In this document: piece by piece, positions 18,195 to 28,141 of the stretch | Position numbering within the stretch: position 1 is the first letter of the stretch | How the letters are laid out: the number at the start of each line of letters is the position of its first letter | Assembly (NCBI GenBank): GCA_003151735.1 | Contig: PLYI01000054.1 | Location: forward strand, 62,001-126,000 | DNA length: 64,000 nt | From: Candidatus Bathyarchaeota archaeon | GTDB taxonomy: Archaea; Thermoproteota; Bathyarchaeia; Bathyarchaeales; Bathycorpusculaceae | Direction of reading: 5' to 3' | Translations under genes and position numbers: made by a program | The notes under the pieces: model-generated | Told to the model about the DNA's origin: nothing | Database searches by the model: none | What the model saw: only the letters and a program-made list of their open reading frames with translations

Positions 18195-19703
18195 TTACAT
18201 TCCTAGTTTTAGTCGTCGGTAGGTTGTGTAGTCTACATATTCTGTAAATGGGTTGTCGGCTTGGAATTTCACGTTGATTTTTTGGCGTTTACGTTTGTCA
18301 AGGAGTTGGCTTGTGGTTCTTAGCATGTAAGCGTCGCTTCCTGCGCCTGAACCGTAACTGGCAACTAAGATGCGTTCATCGGGCTTTGCAACATCCAGCA
18401 CTGCAGCTAAACCAACAAGTACGCAGCCTGAGTAGGTGTTGCCGAACTTGTTGATTTGAAGGGCAGGCAAATACTGCTCATCCTTAAACCCAAGTTCTTT
18501 AGCTATTCTGACTGGGAACTGTGGGTTAGGCTGATGCGGAACAAAATAGTTCAAGTCAGCTGCCTTAACGTCCATTTTTTCCATGAGTTTAGTGGCTGAT
18601 TTACGTACGTGTTTAAAGTAGGCTGGGTCACCTGTGAATCTGCCGCCATGCATTGGGTATTGTTCTCCGTCTCTTCGCCAGAAATCAGGAGTGTCCGAAG
18701 TGCAGGAATACCAGCCTTCGACTTCGGCTATGACATCGTGTTTTCCAAATATGAACGATGCACCTCCATAGCCGACGAAAGCATCTAGTTCTCCGCCTGG
18801 ACAGCCGCGGGGCGCTGCTTGAGAATTGTCTGCTCCAATAACCATGGCGTAGTTTATTCCTGACCTTGGATAGCTAACTAAAGATGCTGCATCCTTGAAC
18901 ATGCTTGTGCCAGCTTTGCACGCAAACTCTGTATCCACGGCGTCGACGCCTTGAACGTCGCCGTCTTCTTCGCCGAGCTGAAGAACCTGAGCAACCTTAG
19001 ATGCAATAGGTTTAACGGCGTACGGGTTCGATTCTGAACCCACGTAGACTTTTCCAACCCATGTGCTGTCAAGACCTGAATGGATGAGCGCAAGTTTGCC
19101 AGCTTCCACAGAAGCCGTCACAGCATCTTCATCGATGAATGGAACAGCTCGCTCTAACCCGCCTTCTTTTATGCGGAAGCGTGAAACGTAAGCGCCGTAG
19201 CCCACGATACCTGGCAACTCGGATTCCTTGTTTGGTTGAACCACTGTGTATTCTTGATGTGGATAATACTCGTCGGCTAAAGTAAAGGCCAAAGAAATTG
19301 TGGGAAGAACTTCGCTTTTTCCAACTGAGTAGCGTCTTCGGAACCGGGGAATTACTTCCCTTCCCTCAAGGCTTGCTAAATCAACGTCGTCGCCATCACA
19401 GATCAATTGGTCAGTTAGCCTTGCAGGAACACGGATTTTGCTGTCATGGAAAGAAACAATTCCGTAAACGTAACTTGAGAGTTTCATGAACTTGTTTGTG
19501 GGCTCGTTAACATAGGTGCAGACTTCCAGTTTGCCCTTATCGTAGAACAGGTCGATGCTGTCCATTTTTCCGTAGCTTTTTCTTCCGCAGTTACTGCAGT
19601 AATCGCGTACTTCAAAGTATTCTTTGGAGCATGTTTGGCAGCGGCTTGCCTTTAAGCGGTCGCCCAAATAAGAAACCCGCCGTTCTATCGGTTCACTACT
19701 CAT
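18195..19703 (-). CDS. DUF35 (zinc ribbon/OB)-HMG-CoA synthase fusion
   Basis: The first 155 residues are a DUF35 module: zinc ribbon C22-x2-C25...C36-x2-C39 and an OB domain ending in PRFRRRYSVG. From about residue 165 (GIVGYGAYVSRFRI) follows an archaeal HMG-CoA synthase with FIDEDAVTASVEAG, the nucleophile motif EFACKAGTSMF, the conserved HQPNP and GSGAGSDAY. HMGCS condenses acetoacetyl-CoA with acetyl-CoA for the mevalonate pathway. In many archaea DUF35, HMGCS and thiolase are separate subunits of one complex; here DUF35 and HMGCS are one chain. The start overlaps the end of the thiolase-like gene by 8 bp, so the two are cotranslated. Confidence 0.88.
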   Translation of the reverse strand: MSSEPIERRVSYLGDRLKASRCQTCSKEYFEVRDYCSNCGRKSYGKMDSIDLFYDKGKLEVCTYVNEPTNKFMKLSSYVYGIVSFHDSKIRVPARLTDQLICDGDDVDLASLEGREVIPRFRRRYSVGKSEVLPTISLAFTLADEYYPHQEYTVVQPNKESELPGIVGYGAYVSRFRIKEGGLERAVPFIDEDAVTASVEAGKLALIHSGLDSTWVGKVYVGSESNPYAVKPIASKVAQVLQLGEEDGDVQGVDAVDTEFACKAGTSMFKDAASLVSYPRSGINYAMVIGADNSQAAPRGCPGGELDAFVGYGGASFIFGKHDVIAEVEGWYSCTSDTPDFWRRDGEQYPMHGGRFTGDPAYFKHVRKSATKLMEKMDVKAADLNYFVPHQPNPQFPVRIAKELGFKDEQYLPALQINKFGNTYSGCVLVGLAAVLDVAKPDERILVASYGSGAGSDAYMLRTTSQLLDKRKRQKINVKFQADNPFTEYVDYTTYRRLKLGM

Positions 19704-20895
19704 TTTTGCTCTCTCCTAAAATGGTAACGTATGCTTTAGTTCCAAAGCCCTCAAACTCCAACACACAGCCTCTGTGAGGTGAACCGTTGCCGATGTTAAC
19801 TTGTCTTTCGCCAGCTTCGCCTCGTAGTTGACGGTAAATCTCGTAGATCTGTGCGCCTCCAGTTGCGCCTAATGGGTTGCCGTCTGCTTTTAAGCCGCCG
19901 TCCGTGTTAACGTAGATTTTTCTGTCGCCTAGGTCATAGCAGTTTTGGCAGCCATGAATGTTTTTCCAAGCGGTTCCAGGCTTGCAGAAACCCAGGTCTT
20001 CGAGAGAAACCATCTCCATCACGGTTGATTGATCGTAAACTTCGATAACCTGCAAATCAGATTGCGCAACTTTAGACATTTGGGAGACATTTTTCATTGC
20101 AAGTTCCGCCGCGACAAAATGGGAAAGGTCTTCTCTTTTGGGATAGTTCAAATAGTCAGTTGCTGAACCGCAGCCTAAAACGCTTATAGACCGCTTGGAT
20201 ATTTTTTTGGCAGCTGAGTCACTCATAAGGATTAGAGCTGATGCACCATCCGAGATTGGGGCAAAATCGTAGAGTCCCAAAGGTTTATGGGCTGTTTTTC
20301 TTGCGTTTAGAACTTGTTCAACTGTGATTTTTCTTTGGTATTGGGCGTATTTATTTTTAGTCGCATTCGCATGATTTTTAACCGTAATCTCAGCCAACGC
20401 CATGTTTAGCTTGTCTAAGTTTTCGCCTGTTATATTGTGTTTTTTAATGTAAGCCCTCAGCATAAGTTCATGGTTTGATTCAGGTGTTCCTCCTGCATAG
20501 TAACTCCATGGGTCATCAAGAAGCATAAGGTCGTCGCGGATTTTGTCCCAGCGATCCGTCATCTTCTCTATACCGCCTACCAGAACTGTGTTGTAAACTC
20601 CAGCTTGAATTGCGTGGCAAGCAGTTAACAAGGCGGCGCTAAAGGAGCGTGTAACTTCCATGGGTACGTGAAGCTCTGTTAATTCTGAGAGGAAGCCTTC
20701 TTCAAGACCCAATTTATTGGTGATTGGGAGAAAACAATCCGACATGTAACAAGCCTCTAAATTTTTGCGTTCGATGCCGCATTCGTTTGAAGCGGCAAGC
20801 CAAGCTTCTTCGATTAGTTTTTCGGGTTCTTTGCCGTAGTGTTCCCCAAACTTAGTGCGGCCAACAGCAACGATAGCTGGGCGGTTTTGCATCAT
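19696..20895 (-). CDS. Thiolase-like protein lacking catalytic Cys and His
   Basis: The archaeal/SCP2 thiolase fold is clear: AIVAVGRTKFGEHYG at the start, VLVGGIEKMTD, FAPISDGASALILMS, EVYDQSTVMEMVSLEDLG and GGLKADGNPLGATGG. Active family members carry ACASG at the nucleophile loop and GHP in the latter motif. Here the loop reads VTRSFSAALL, placing Thr82 where Cys is expected, and the His is replaced by Asn340 (GNP). It may be a non-catalytic scaffold or channel partner of the downstream DUF35-HMGCS, or catalyse another acyl chemistry. It is promoter-proximal in a two-gene unit. Confidence 0.85.
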   Translation of the reverse strand: MMQNRPAIVAVGRTKFGEHYGKEPEKLIEEAWLAASNECGIERKNLEACYMSDCFLPITNKLGLEEGFLSELTELHVPMEVTRSFSAALLTACHAIQAGVYNTVLVGGIEKMTDRWDKIRDDLMLLDDPWSYYAGGTPESNHELMLRAYIKKHNITGENLDKLNMALAEITVKNHANATKNKYAQYQRKITVEQVLNARKTAHKPLGLYDFAPISDGASALILMSDSAAKKISKRSISVLGCGSATDYLNYPKREDLSHFVAAELAMKNVSQMSKVAQSDLQVIEVYDQSTVMEMVSLEDLGFCKPGTAWKNIHGCQNCYDLGDRKIYVNTDGGLKADGNPLGATGGAQIYEIYRQLRGEAGERQVNIGNGSPHRGCVLEFEGFGTKAYVTILGESKNE

Positions 20896-21112
20896 GTTTT
20901 CCCCTTTTTGGTTAGCCTTAAAGGTTTTCCAAAACGACTATTAAGTGTTTGCCAAATTGCCCTGCTAAACATGCAAATAACTTACACAGCAACTCAGCAA
21001 AATACGGTACTGACCGTTAATGGGGAGGAAAAGGGAATGTTAAGTAGTCTACAGAAAGAGTTGACGGGTTTTTTTACAAGTGTGAATACATTAAAGACTA
21101 CGATGAAATCTC

Positions 21113-21149
21113 GCCGCAATGCCGCCATAGCGGAAACAGCTATTGCGGC
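21113..21149. other. Inverted repeat in the pncB-thiolase spacer
   Basis: GCCGCAAT (21113-21120) pairs with ATTGCGGC (21142-21149), with an internal CCGC/GCGG stem. The 293-bp spacer between pncB (ends 21189) and the thiolase-like gene (starts 20895) otherwise holds no convincing gene. The hairpin lies about 40 bp past the pncB stop, so it may protect a 3' end or mark a processing site. Confidence 0.4.
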
Positions 21150-21188
21150 GAATACAAAAAGCGAAACCGCGAAAAAAATTAACCTGTT

Positions 21189-22586
21189 TTAAATGACTCG
21201 TCTATTTATCTCATTTTTTGTTAACTGAAACTTTGTTGTTTCTATAAGGGTCTGAAGTTTCTGGCTTAATTCAACAGGGTACGTTGGAGCATTCATCAAC
21301 TGCTTGTACTCCGCTGGGAGCTTAGCCAGGTTCTCTGAAGCAACGACGCGGATTTGCTCAAGGGATGGTAATTCACGGGATAATTTTCCGTTTTCCATGA
21401 CTTTAACAAGCAAAGCTTCACCCTCCATATGCTCATCTGCCAGGGCAATAACATCTCTACTAAACCCGCCATCCTTACTCTTGAACCGGTAAACTTGCTT
21501 TCTTCCGGGCAGAGTAATTTTATCTTTGCTTAACTTCATTATAGGCGAGAAACTCCCGTTAGCCGTCATGGTTTCGCAGAGTTTGTAGATCACATCAAGG
21601 TATGGTCGGTCGGCGGAGGTGCCCATTTTAGTGCCAACCCCAAACGCATCAATCCGTGCGCCCTCATTAAGAAGCTGTGTAATTTTGAATTCATCCAAGT
21701 CGCCGCTGGCAAAAATCTTAACATAACTTAAACCCCTGTCATCCAAAATTTTCCTAACTTTCTTGCTTGTTTGGGCTAAGTCGCCGCTGTCCAATCGGAC
21801 ACCACCAAGTCTGAACCCTTTTGCTTCAAGCTCTTTAGCTACTATGACGGCTTTTTCTGCGCCTGCAATGTCATCGTAGGTATCTATTAGCAGGGTTGAT
21901 TTGTTGGGGAAGGTTTTGGCGAAGGCGCGGAAGGCATCGATTTCTTTGGGGTAGGACATGATAAAAGAGTGCGCCAGTGTTCCGAAGACTGGAATCCCAT
22001 AAGCCATCCCCGCTAAAACGTTGCTTGTTCCTTGGCACCCTGCGATGTAGCTTGAACGCGCTACCTTCATTCCAGCGTCAATGCCGGGTTCACGCCTTAA
22101 ACCAAACTCAATCACCGATTTGCCCTTTGCTGCCTGAACTACCCGCGAGGCTTTGGTGGCAATCATAGTTTGAAGGTTAATGGTGTTTAAAAGGAAAGTC
22201 TCCACGAGTTGTGCCTCGATAATTGGGGCTGTAACGCGGATTAATGGTTCATTGGGAAAAGCCACGGTGCCTTCTGGCACAGTCCATGCTTCACCTGTAA
22301 ATTTGAAGCCGCCGAGGTAATCGAGAAAATCAGGGCGAAAACCCTGTTTTTTTAGGTAAGCCAAATGCTCCTCAGTAAACTTTATGCTCTGCAGGTACTG
22401 CAACGCCTCATCTAATCCTGCGAAAAGGAAGTAGCTGCGGTTTTCCGGCAGCCGACGTATGAAGAGGTCGAATGTGGCAGGCTCAAAGTTTTTGTTGTCA
22501 AAGTAGCTAGCGCACATAGTTAACTCGTAGTAATCCGTGAATAAACTCATGTTTTGAGGTTTAAGGAAACTGAGAAAACTGCTCAT
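21189..22586 (-). CDS. pncB: Nicotinate phosphoribosyltransferase
   Basis: Joins nicotinate to PRPP, giving nicotinate mononucleotide for NAD salvage. Motifs: SLFTDYYELTMCASYF at the start, FIRRLPENRSYFLFAGLDEA, EFGLRREPGIDAGMKVARSS with GCQGTSNVLAG, FGTLAHSFIMSY carrying the active His, RLDSGDLAQTSKKVR and FGVGTKMGTSADRPYL. The length of 465 residues is typical. An inner ATG (MSLFTDYY) is an alternative start. With nadX in this window the organism appears able both to make and to salvage NAD. Confidence 0.95.
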   Translation of the reverse strand: MSSFLSFLKPQNMSLFTDYYELTMCASYFDNKNFEPATFDLFIRRLPENRSYFLFAGLDEALQYLQSIKFTEEHLAYLKKQGFRPDFLDYLGGFKFTGEAWTVPEGTVAFPNEPLIRVTAPIIEAQLVETFLLNTINLQTMIATKASRVVQAAKGKSVIEFGLRREPGIDAGMKVARSSYIAGCQGTSNVLAGMAYGIPVFGTLAHSFIMSYPKEIDAFRAFAKTFPNKSTLLIDTYDDIAGAEKAVIVAKELEAKGFRLGGVRLDSGDLAQTSKKVRKILDDRGLSYVKIFASGDLDEFKITQLLNEGARIDAFGVGTKMGTSADRPYLDVIYKLCETMTANGSFSPIMKLSKDKITLPGRKQVYRFKSKDGGFSRDVIALADEHMEGEALLVKVMENGKLSRELPSLEQIRVVASENLAKLPAEYKQLMNAPTYPVELSQKLQTLIETTKFQLTKNEINRRVI

Positions 22587-22725
22587 GCGCTACTAGTGAA
22601 AGCAAACAGGATTTAATTCTTTCTAGATCAGCCTTGAGCGTTAGCTAATCAATCTATTGCAACAAATCTGGTGTTCTAACAAGTAGCTTTAAAAGCAGTT
22701 CGCCTAATGAAGGGATTGATGATTA

Positions 22726-25602
22726 ATGCCGCTAATGTACCCCATCAAACATGTCTTTCGCAAATAGAAACTCTTCACTGCACTTCTTATCGGCGTTACT
22801 TTAGCGGCGACTTTCTGTGGAGCCATAGGTGTAAAAGCTAACTTATCCGCTGAACAAACCCTAGACAAGCAAATCAATAACGTAATAACCGACATAAGCT
22901 TCAGAGCTGACCTCAACCAATCAAACCTTGCCTTAGCCTCAAGAACATAACTAATATTGAGGGCATCAAAAAAGTCGATATGGTGGCAAGTTTCTCCATG
23001 CCAATCAGCTTATCTAGCGATAACTACACAACTCCGACTACACGCAGATGGCTAGTTTTCCCAGTACTTCACAAATCTATGACGAATGAGAGAATAAGCC
23101 GTTTGGCGGAATCCCAGAAAACTACACCTCCATCCTCGCTGACAGCGCTTTTGCACAGAAACTCCACGTTGGCGACAATATTACAACTCTGATTGATTTT
23201 CCAACTCCCAAATACTACAATACATCCGCAGTCTACGTTAACCTAACTGTGGCTGGTTTCGCTGAATTAACTGATACAGGATATTCCCTCCTTACAAACA
23301 ATAACGGTGGCATAGTCTATTACGGCGGTTCTGGTATCGCTCCTCCTCCAATCTACGGTGGCTCCTCAAGCAACTATCGAAGCGACATGATGATTGTCGA
23401 CTGGAACAACACACTGCAAAAACTCTGGAACACAACACTAGACAGCAGCACTATAAGTGTTACCTTTGCCGTGAATGTCGACCGCCAAAAACTCATCAGC
23501 CCATGGAACATCGAGACATCAATTACCAATCTGAACCAAATATCCGATACAATCCAGAATCAAGTTATGGCTAACTATTTAGCCCATGGCTACGTCAACA
23601 ACATGCTTCGCGATTCACTATATGGGTATCAAAGTAATTTCCAAGTCATGCTCATCAACTTCGTCGTAGTTTCAATTCCAGTTTTCTTTGTCGCTTGGTA
23701 CCTCGGCTCAACAGTTTCTGACGTTTCCTTCAACATTCGCAGACGAGAAATCGGTCTCCTATCGACAAAAGGGCTCTCAAGCGGGCAGATACAGCGAATG
23801 TTCCTAACTGAAGCCATAGTTATCGGCTTAATCGGCGGAGCCCTCGGCGTAGTCGGCGGATTAATCTTAAACCAATACTACATTGGCACCGTAAACCTAA
23901 ACAATCTTTTTACTTCACAAATGTTTACCCCAGAAATCGCAATTGTAACAATCGTTTTTGGTGTAGGTTTAGCCCTGACCTCGGTGTTTTGGTCATCGAG
24001 AAAAGCTTCTCGGATGCCTGCTGTTGATGCACTCAGAGATTACATGCCGGTTGAGAATAAACCTCGTTTTCGAATTGTACCATGGGTAGCACTTATTCTT
24101 GGAGGCTACAAAATTGTGGTGTTTGTGTTAGGACTTAATATACAGCAGTTAGCTAGTCAATGGATGTATTCAGGAGGAGGCTTCTTCGCAAATATCGTTT
24201 CAGTGCCTCTTGTCTACTTTGACTTATTGATGACTTACTTTGGGACTTTTCTGTTCTTCTGGGGATTCACAAAAGTCGTGATTCGAGACTCCGCTAAATT
24301 CCAGCAAATCGCATCTAAAATCTCATCATTAATGGGTGATTTAGGCGCGTTAGCGGCAAAAAACGTTCGCAGAACCCCTGCCCGACTTGCAGCCATAGCG
24401 TTCATGATTGCCTTCATCATCGGGTTCAGTGTCCAAGTAACCGGGCAAGTTGCAAGTCAACAAGATTACATAGGTAGAACCGTACACGCTCAAGTTGGCG
24501 CAGACGTAACAGTCGCGTAGTTAATGCGTCTAAAGCCCAAGCGGTCTTAGATGACATTTTGGGAAACGTTACTGGAATTAGCAATGCAACTATAGAGCGT
24601 ACAATGAATGCCCCGCTTAGCGATAGTTACAGTCAAATGCAGTTAAGAACTATTGACCCAGATACTTGGGCAACATCCGCTTATTATGAGCCCGGATGGC
24701 TCACTGGAGCAAGCATCGACCAAATGATGAAGGATTTGAAGGGCAGCAACAATACAATCATATTGGATCGAAGCGTCGCCAAACAGTTGAACCTGAAACT
24801 CTACGACGAAGTTGGCATCGACTTCAACTCAGCTCCCCGTAAACTAAGAATTATCGGTTTCTTCGGTCCTGAACCCACCCAGAACAGTTTGCCGCAACCT
24901 GTTTTCATCGGGGACGGAGGGTCAAACGTCTATATCAATCCACTGTACTACTCGTATGTTCCACGAGACCTCTTCAACATGAGTGCCTACAGCGGCATCT
25001 ACACAGTCGAATCCTTCCAAACAAAATATCTAATCAAACTAAACCCAGGCGTTAACGGAACCGTAGTTGTAAACCAAATACGCAACGTAGACCCCACAGA
25101 CGTATTTGCCGTTGACTCCTTTGACCAAGAATGGCAGCAATCAAACTCACTCAATAACCTCAGCACATTCAGCAGCTTACAAATCCTCGACATTCAAGGA
25201 TTAGGATTGGTTTTTGCAGTTCTCTCCGCTTCAGTTGGAACGGCTCTAATAGCCATCGTCAGCTTGAAAGAGCGAAGCCGAGAAGCCACATTTTTGAGTG
25301 TTCGAGGATTATCTTATCGGCAGCTGGTCTGGATGTTCCTAACCGAGAGTATGGCAATTATAACTTTCTCGGTAATCTTGGGCGTAGTTGTTGGCGTAAT
25401 AATTGTTTACGGCACCGTAACCTCAGCTAACAACTCGCTTTACACCGCGCAGTTAGTGATGCAACGCCTAATTTATCCACCCAACGCCATAACCACAATC
25501 GGCATGTACATCGCTCTGATTTAAGCTTCCACAATCGGAGCAATCCTAGTAATGACAAGTCAATACGTAACAAAACTTGAAAAGATGGTTAGAGCAAGAT
25601 GA
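22726..25602 (+). pseudogene. Decayed MacB/FtsX-type ABC transporter permease
   Basis: A permease with two FtsX-like domains can be pieced together from several frames. It begins at ATG 22726 (PLMYPIKHVFRK), meets TAG at 22765, continues with LFTALLIGVTLAATFCGAIG, shifts frame near 22949 and 23100, and then runs open from about 23110 to 24520 (RRREIGLLSTKGLSSGQIQR; MPAVDALRDYMPVENK). It shifts again near 24520 and runs to a TAA at 25522 (ERSREATFLSVRGLSYRQ). The same frame then ends with [18 protein letters not shown], overlapping the ATPase start by 4 bp. At least five breaks make a functional product unlikely unless the assembly is wrong. Confidence 0.85.
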
Positions 25603-26462
25603 GCGGAATGAACGTAAAAATCCGAGACTTAGTCAAAGTGCACCACACAGGCAAAATAGAAGTACAAGCTCTCCGAGGCTTAAACCTAGACATAACAGCA
25701 GGCGAATTGGTTTCCATCATTGGCCCAAGCGGCAGCGGCAAATCCACACTGCTAAACATCATAGGCGGCCTAGACAAAGCCACAGCAGGCACCGTGCAAG
25801 TCGGAGAAAAAAATACCGAAGAAAAGTGGTTGGCCACATATTCCAAAACCTAAATTTAATCCCAACCCTGACAGCGCAAGAAAACATCGAATTTTCCATG
25901 GTTGCGTCAGGTGTCGCACGGGGCAAAAGAAAGCAGCGAGTTCAAGAATTACTAACAACTGTGGGCTTGCAAGACCGCGCACACCATAAGCCTGAAGAGT
26001 TAAGCGGTGGGGAACAGCAAAGAATCGCTACTGCCTCGGCGCTAGCTAATGATGCGCCGATTCTTCTGGCGGATGAACCAACTGGGGAGTTGGATACTGC
26101 GAATGCAAGAATCATTGCGGAGTACCTGGTTAAAATTAACCGTGAACTTGGCAAAACCATCATTATGGTGACGCATGACCCAAGTGTTGCACGTGTTTCA
26201 ACTAGGATATTGCGCATTGAAGATGGCGTCATAAAAACTGCTTTGGCACCTCAGAGGTCATTGTTCAGGAAAGAGCTGTTTCTTATGTGGATCAGATTAA
26301 AGCCAGAATCAGCGAAATCACCATGCAAATTCATCAGTTAGATAGTGACTTCCGCTCTGAAAAATTGACGGAGACGAATATGTCCAGAAACGCCAAAGCC
26401 TAAAAAACATCAAAGACAGCCTCAAAGAAGAATGCTCCCGAATGGGAGTTATTCCTCCCTAA
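25599..26462 (+). pseudogene. Decayed ABC transporter ATP-binding protein
   Basis: The ATPase partner of the broken permease. It starts [20 protein letters not shown] with Walker [20 protein letters not shown], then loses frame near 25840. Homology resumes in another frame with [16 protein letters not shown], signature ELSGGEQQRIATA, LLADEPTGELDT and MVTHDP. The stretch usually found before the Q-loop is shortened, suggesting a small deletion. After 26250 the C-terminal tail changes frame twice more (VSYVDQIKARISEITMQIHQ; RQSLKNIKDSLKEECSRMG), forming a coiled-coil extension ending at TAA 26460-26462. MacB/LolD-like, not functional as read. Confidence 0.85.
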
Positions 26463-26605
26463 AATCGCAATTTTTTTAACCAGACTCAATCTAATTAAAA
26501 ACTAATGGGCTTCACTTTCACTTAACCCTCCACTACGAAAAATACTCCTTTATTCGTTTGTTTTAAATATCCCTAACCATACATCATCCTAAAAGTGTGA
26601 AGATA

Positions 26606-27655
26606 ATGACTGAAGACTCCGATGTTGAAGCGCAGGAAAATAATGAACCAGAAGAATCTATTTTGGAAACAAACAGAAAAAAATATGAGTTCATAGAAGA
26701 CCTGCCAGGAGTCGGGCCAGCAACTGCGCAGAAACTCAAAGAACTAGGCTACCACACCGTGGAATCCTTAGCCATGGCAACAAGCCGTGAACTTGACCCA
26801 GTTGGAGTAAGCGAGAAAAAAGCCTTCCAAATCATTGAAGCCGCACGTTCATCCATCGGCATCTCATTTATCAGAGCAGACGAACTCTTCAAGATGCGCC
26901 AAACCGTCCTGCGTGTAACCACAGGCAGCAAAGCCTTAGACAAAGTCGTCGACGGCGGCTTAGAAACCCAAACCATAACAGAGTTTTATGGTGAATACGG
27001 TAGCGGCAAAAGCCAAATGTGCCATCAACTGTGCATCAATGTCCAGTTGCCTCCTGAAAGAGGTGGACTTAGCGGTGCAGCATTGTACATTGATACCGAA
27101 AACACATTCAGGCTGGAACGCATTGTGCAGATGGCAAAAGGGGCTGGTTTAGATCCTGCTGAAGTGGCTAAAAAAATTATTTACGCTGAAGCCTACACTT
27201 CAGACCATCAAATGTTCCTGCTTGAAAACGCTGATGAAATAATCAAAGCCAACAACGTTAAACTAATCATAGTGGACTCGTTAACTGCCCACTTCCGCAG
27301 CGAATATATCGGAAGAGAAATGCTCGCGTCAAGACAACAAAAACTCAACAAACACATGCATAAACTCATCGCGTTAGCCCGAGCATTCAACGCCGTAGCA
27401 GTTGTAACTAACCAAGTAATGGCTAAACCAGACCAATTTTTCGGCGACGCCATCCACCCAATAGGCGGAAACATCGTTGGCCACACAAGCGCTACACGAA
27501 TCTACCTCAGACGCGCTTCACATGGACCAATCCGCATCGCAAGGTTAGTTTCAAGTCCATATTTGCCTGAAGGCGAGGAAATCCTTAAAGTAACCGAGAA
27601 CGGAATAGAAGATGTCTCTGAAGAGGAGAAAGCAACTAAACCGCGTGGACGCTAA
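26606..27655 (+). CDS. radA: DNA repair and recombination protein RadA
   Basis: The archaeal Rad51/RecA recombinase that forms filaments on ssDNA and drives strand exchange. N-terminal helix-hairpin-helix domain (DLPGVGPATAQKLKELGYHT), linker FIRADELFKMRQ, Walker A FYGEYGSGKSQMCHQL, Walker B LIIVDSLTAHFRSEY, a loop with VTNQVMAKPDQFFGDA and GGNIVGHTSATRIYLRR. ATG at 26606 is preferred; a GTG at 26597 is also possible, and TTTAAATAT near 26565 is a good TATA box. It is followed after 2 bp by a gene with a PCNA-binding box, so the two form an operon. Confidence 0.97.
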   Translation: MTEDSDVEAQENNEPEESILETNRKKYEFIEDLPGVGPATAQKLKELGYHTVESLAMATSRELDPVGVSEKKAFQIIEAARSSIGISFIRADELFKMRQTVLRVTTGSKALDKVVDGGLETQTITEFYGEYGSGKSQMCHQLCINVQLPPERGGLSGAALYIDTENTFRLERIVQMAKGAGLDPAEVAKKIIYAEAYTSDHQMFLLENADEIIKANNVKLIIVDSLTAHFRSEYIGREMLASRQQKLNKHMHKLIALARAFNAVAVVTNQVMAKPDQFFGDAIHPIGGNIVGHTSATRIYLRRASHGPIRIARLVSSPYLPEGEEILKVTENGIEDVSEEEKATKPRGR

Positions 27656-27657
27656 GT

Positions 27658-28131
27658 ATGCCTATTTCACAAGCCTTAGTTACCAGGTACTTCCAGCTCA
27701 TAGTCAGCAGGCAATTCACCGAATCTGAACGTGAGTTGGAACGGGTTAAACAAAAAATGCAGAAAACCGAATGGAACAGAGGATACTTTAGGGCTCTTTA
27801 CGGCATGTATCTTTCACGCAAAAACAGCGCCACAGACGACTACGCATTCTTCTCAAAACTAGATTTAAGTGACAAAGTAACTTTGCATACTTATCGAAAA
27901 GAATTCCTCGAACACATGGGAAACGGTTTGCATGGAGACTTCGACCGCGGCTACTTTTCTGCTTGGGCAGACTGCATGCGTATTATAGCACGCATGGATG
28001 TTCCAGCTTCGACAAATGGCAATGGCAAAGCAGCTGGCGGAGAAGAAAAAATCGAAACGCTTAGAACCGATAAGAGTCAAGCAACTATAGCGAATTTTTT
28101 GGCTAAACCCGAAGAGGATAAAGAAGAATAA
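27658..28131 (+). CDS. RadA-operon protein with C-terminal PIP-box
   Basis: A 157-residue protein of unknown function starting 2 bp after radA. The first 105 residues are helical (LVTRYFQLIVSRQFTESERE; WNRGYFRALYGMYLSRKN; GDFDRGYFSAWADCMRII). An Asn/Gly-rich linker follows, and the acidic tail carries Q141-A-T-I144-A-N-F147-L148, which matches the PCNA-interacting consensus Qxx(I/L/M)xx(F/Y)x. I infer a PCNA-bound accessory factor in recombination or replication repair. No enzyme motif is visible. Confidence 0.75.
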   Translation: MPISQALVTRYFQLIVSRQFTESERELERVKQKMQKTEWNRGYFRALYGMYLSRKNSATDDYAFFSKLDLSDKVTLHTYRKEFLEHMGNGLHGDFDRGYFSAWADCMRIIARMDVPASTNGNGKAAGGEEKIETLRTDKSQATIANFLAKPEEDKEE

Positions 28132-28141
28132 AAAAATATTT

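Noticed and set aside
20970-21192. Plus-strand frame of about 73 aa in the pncB-thiolase spacer
   Set aside because: Low-complexity Lys/Thr/Ala product, covers the hairpin, overlaps the end of pncB and has no ribosome-binding site.
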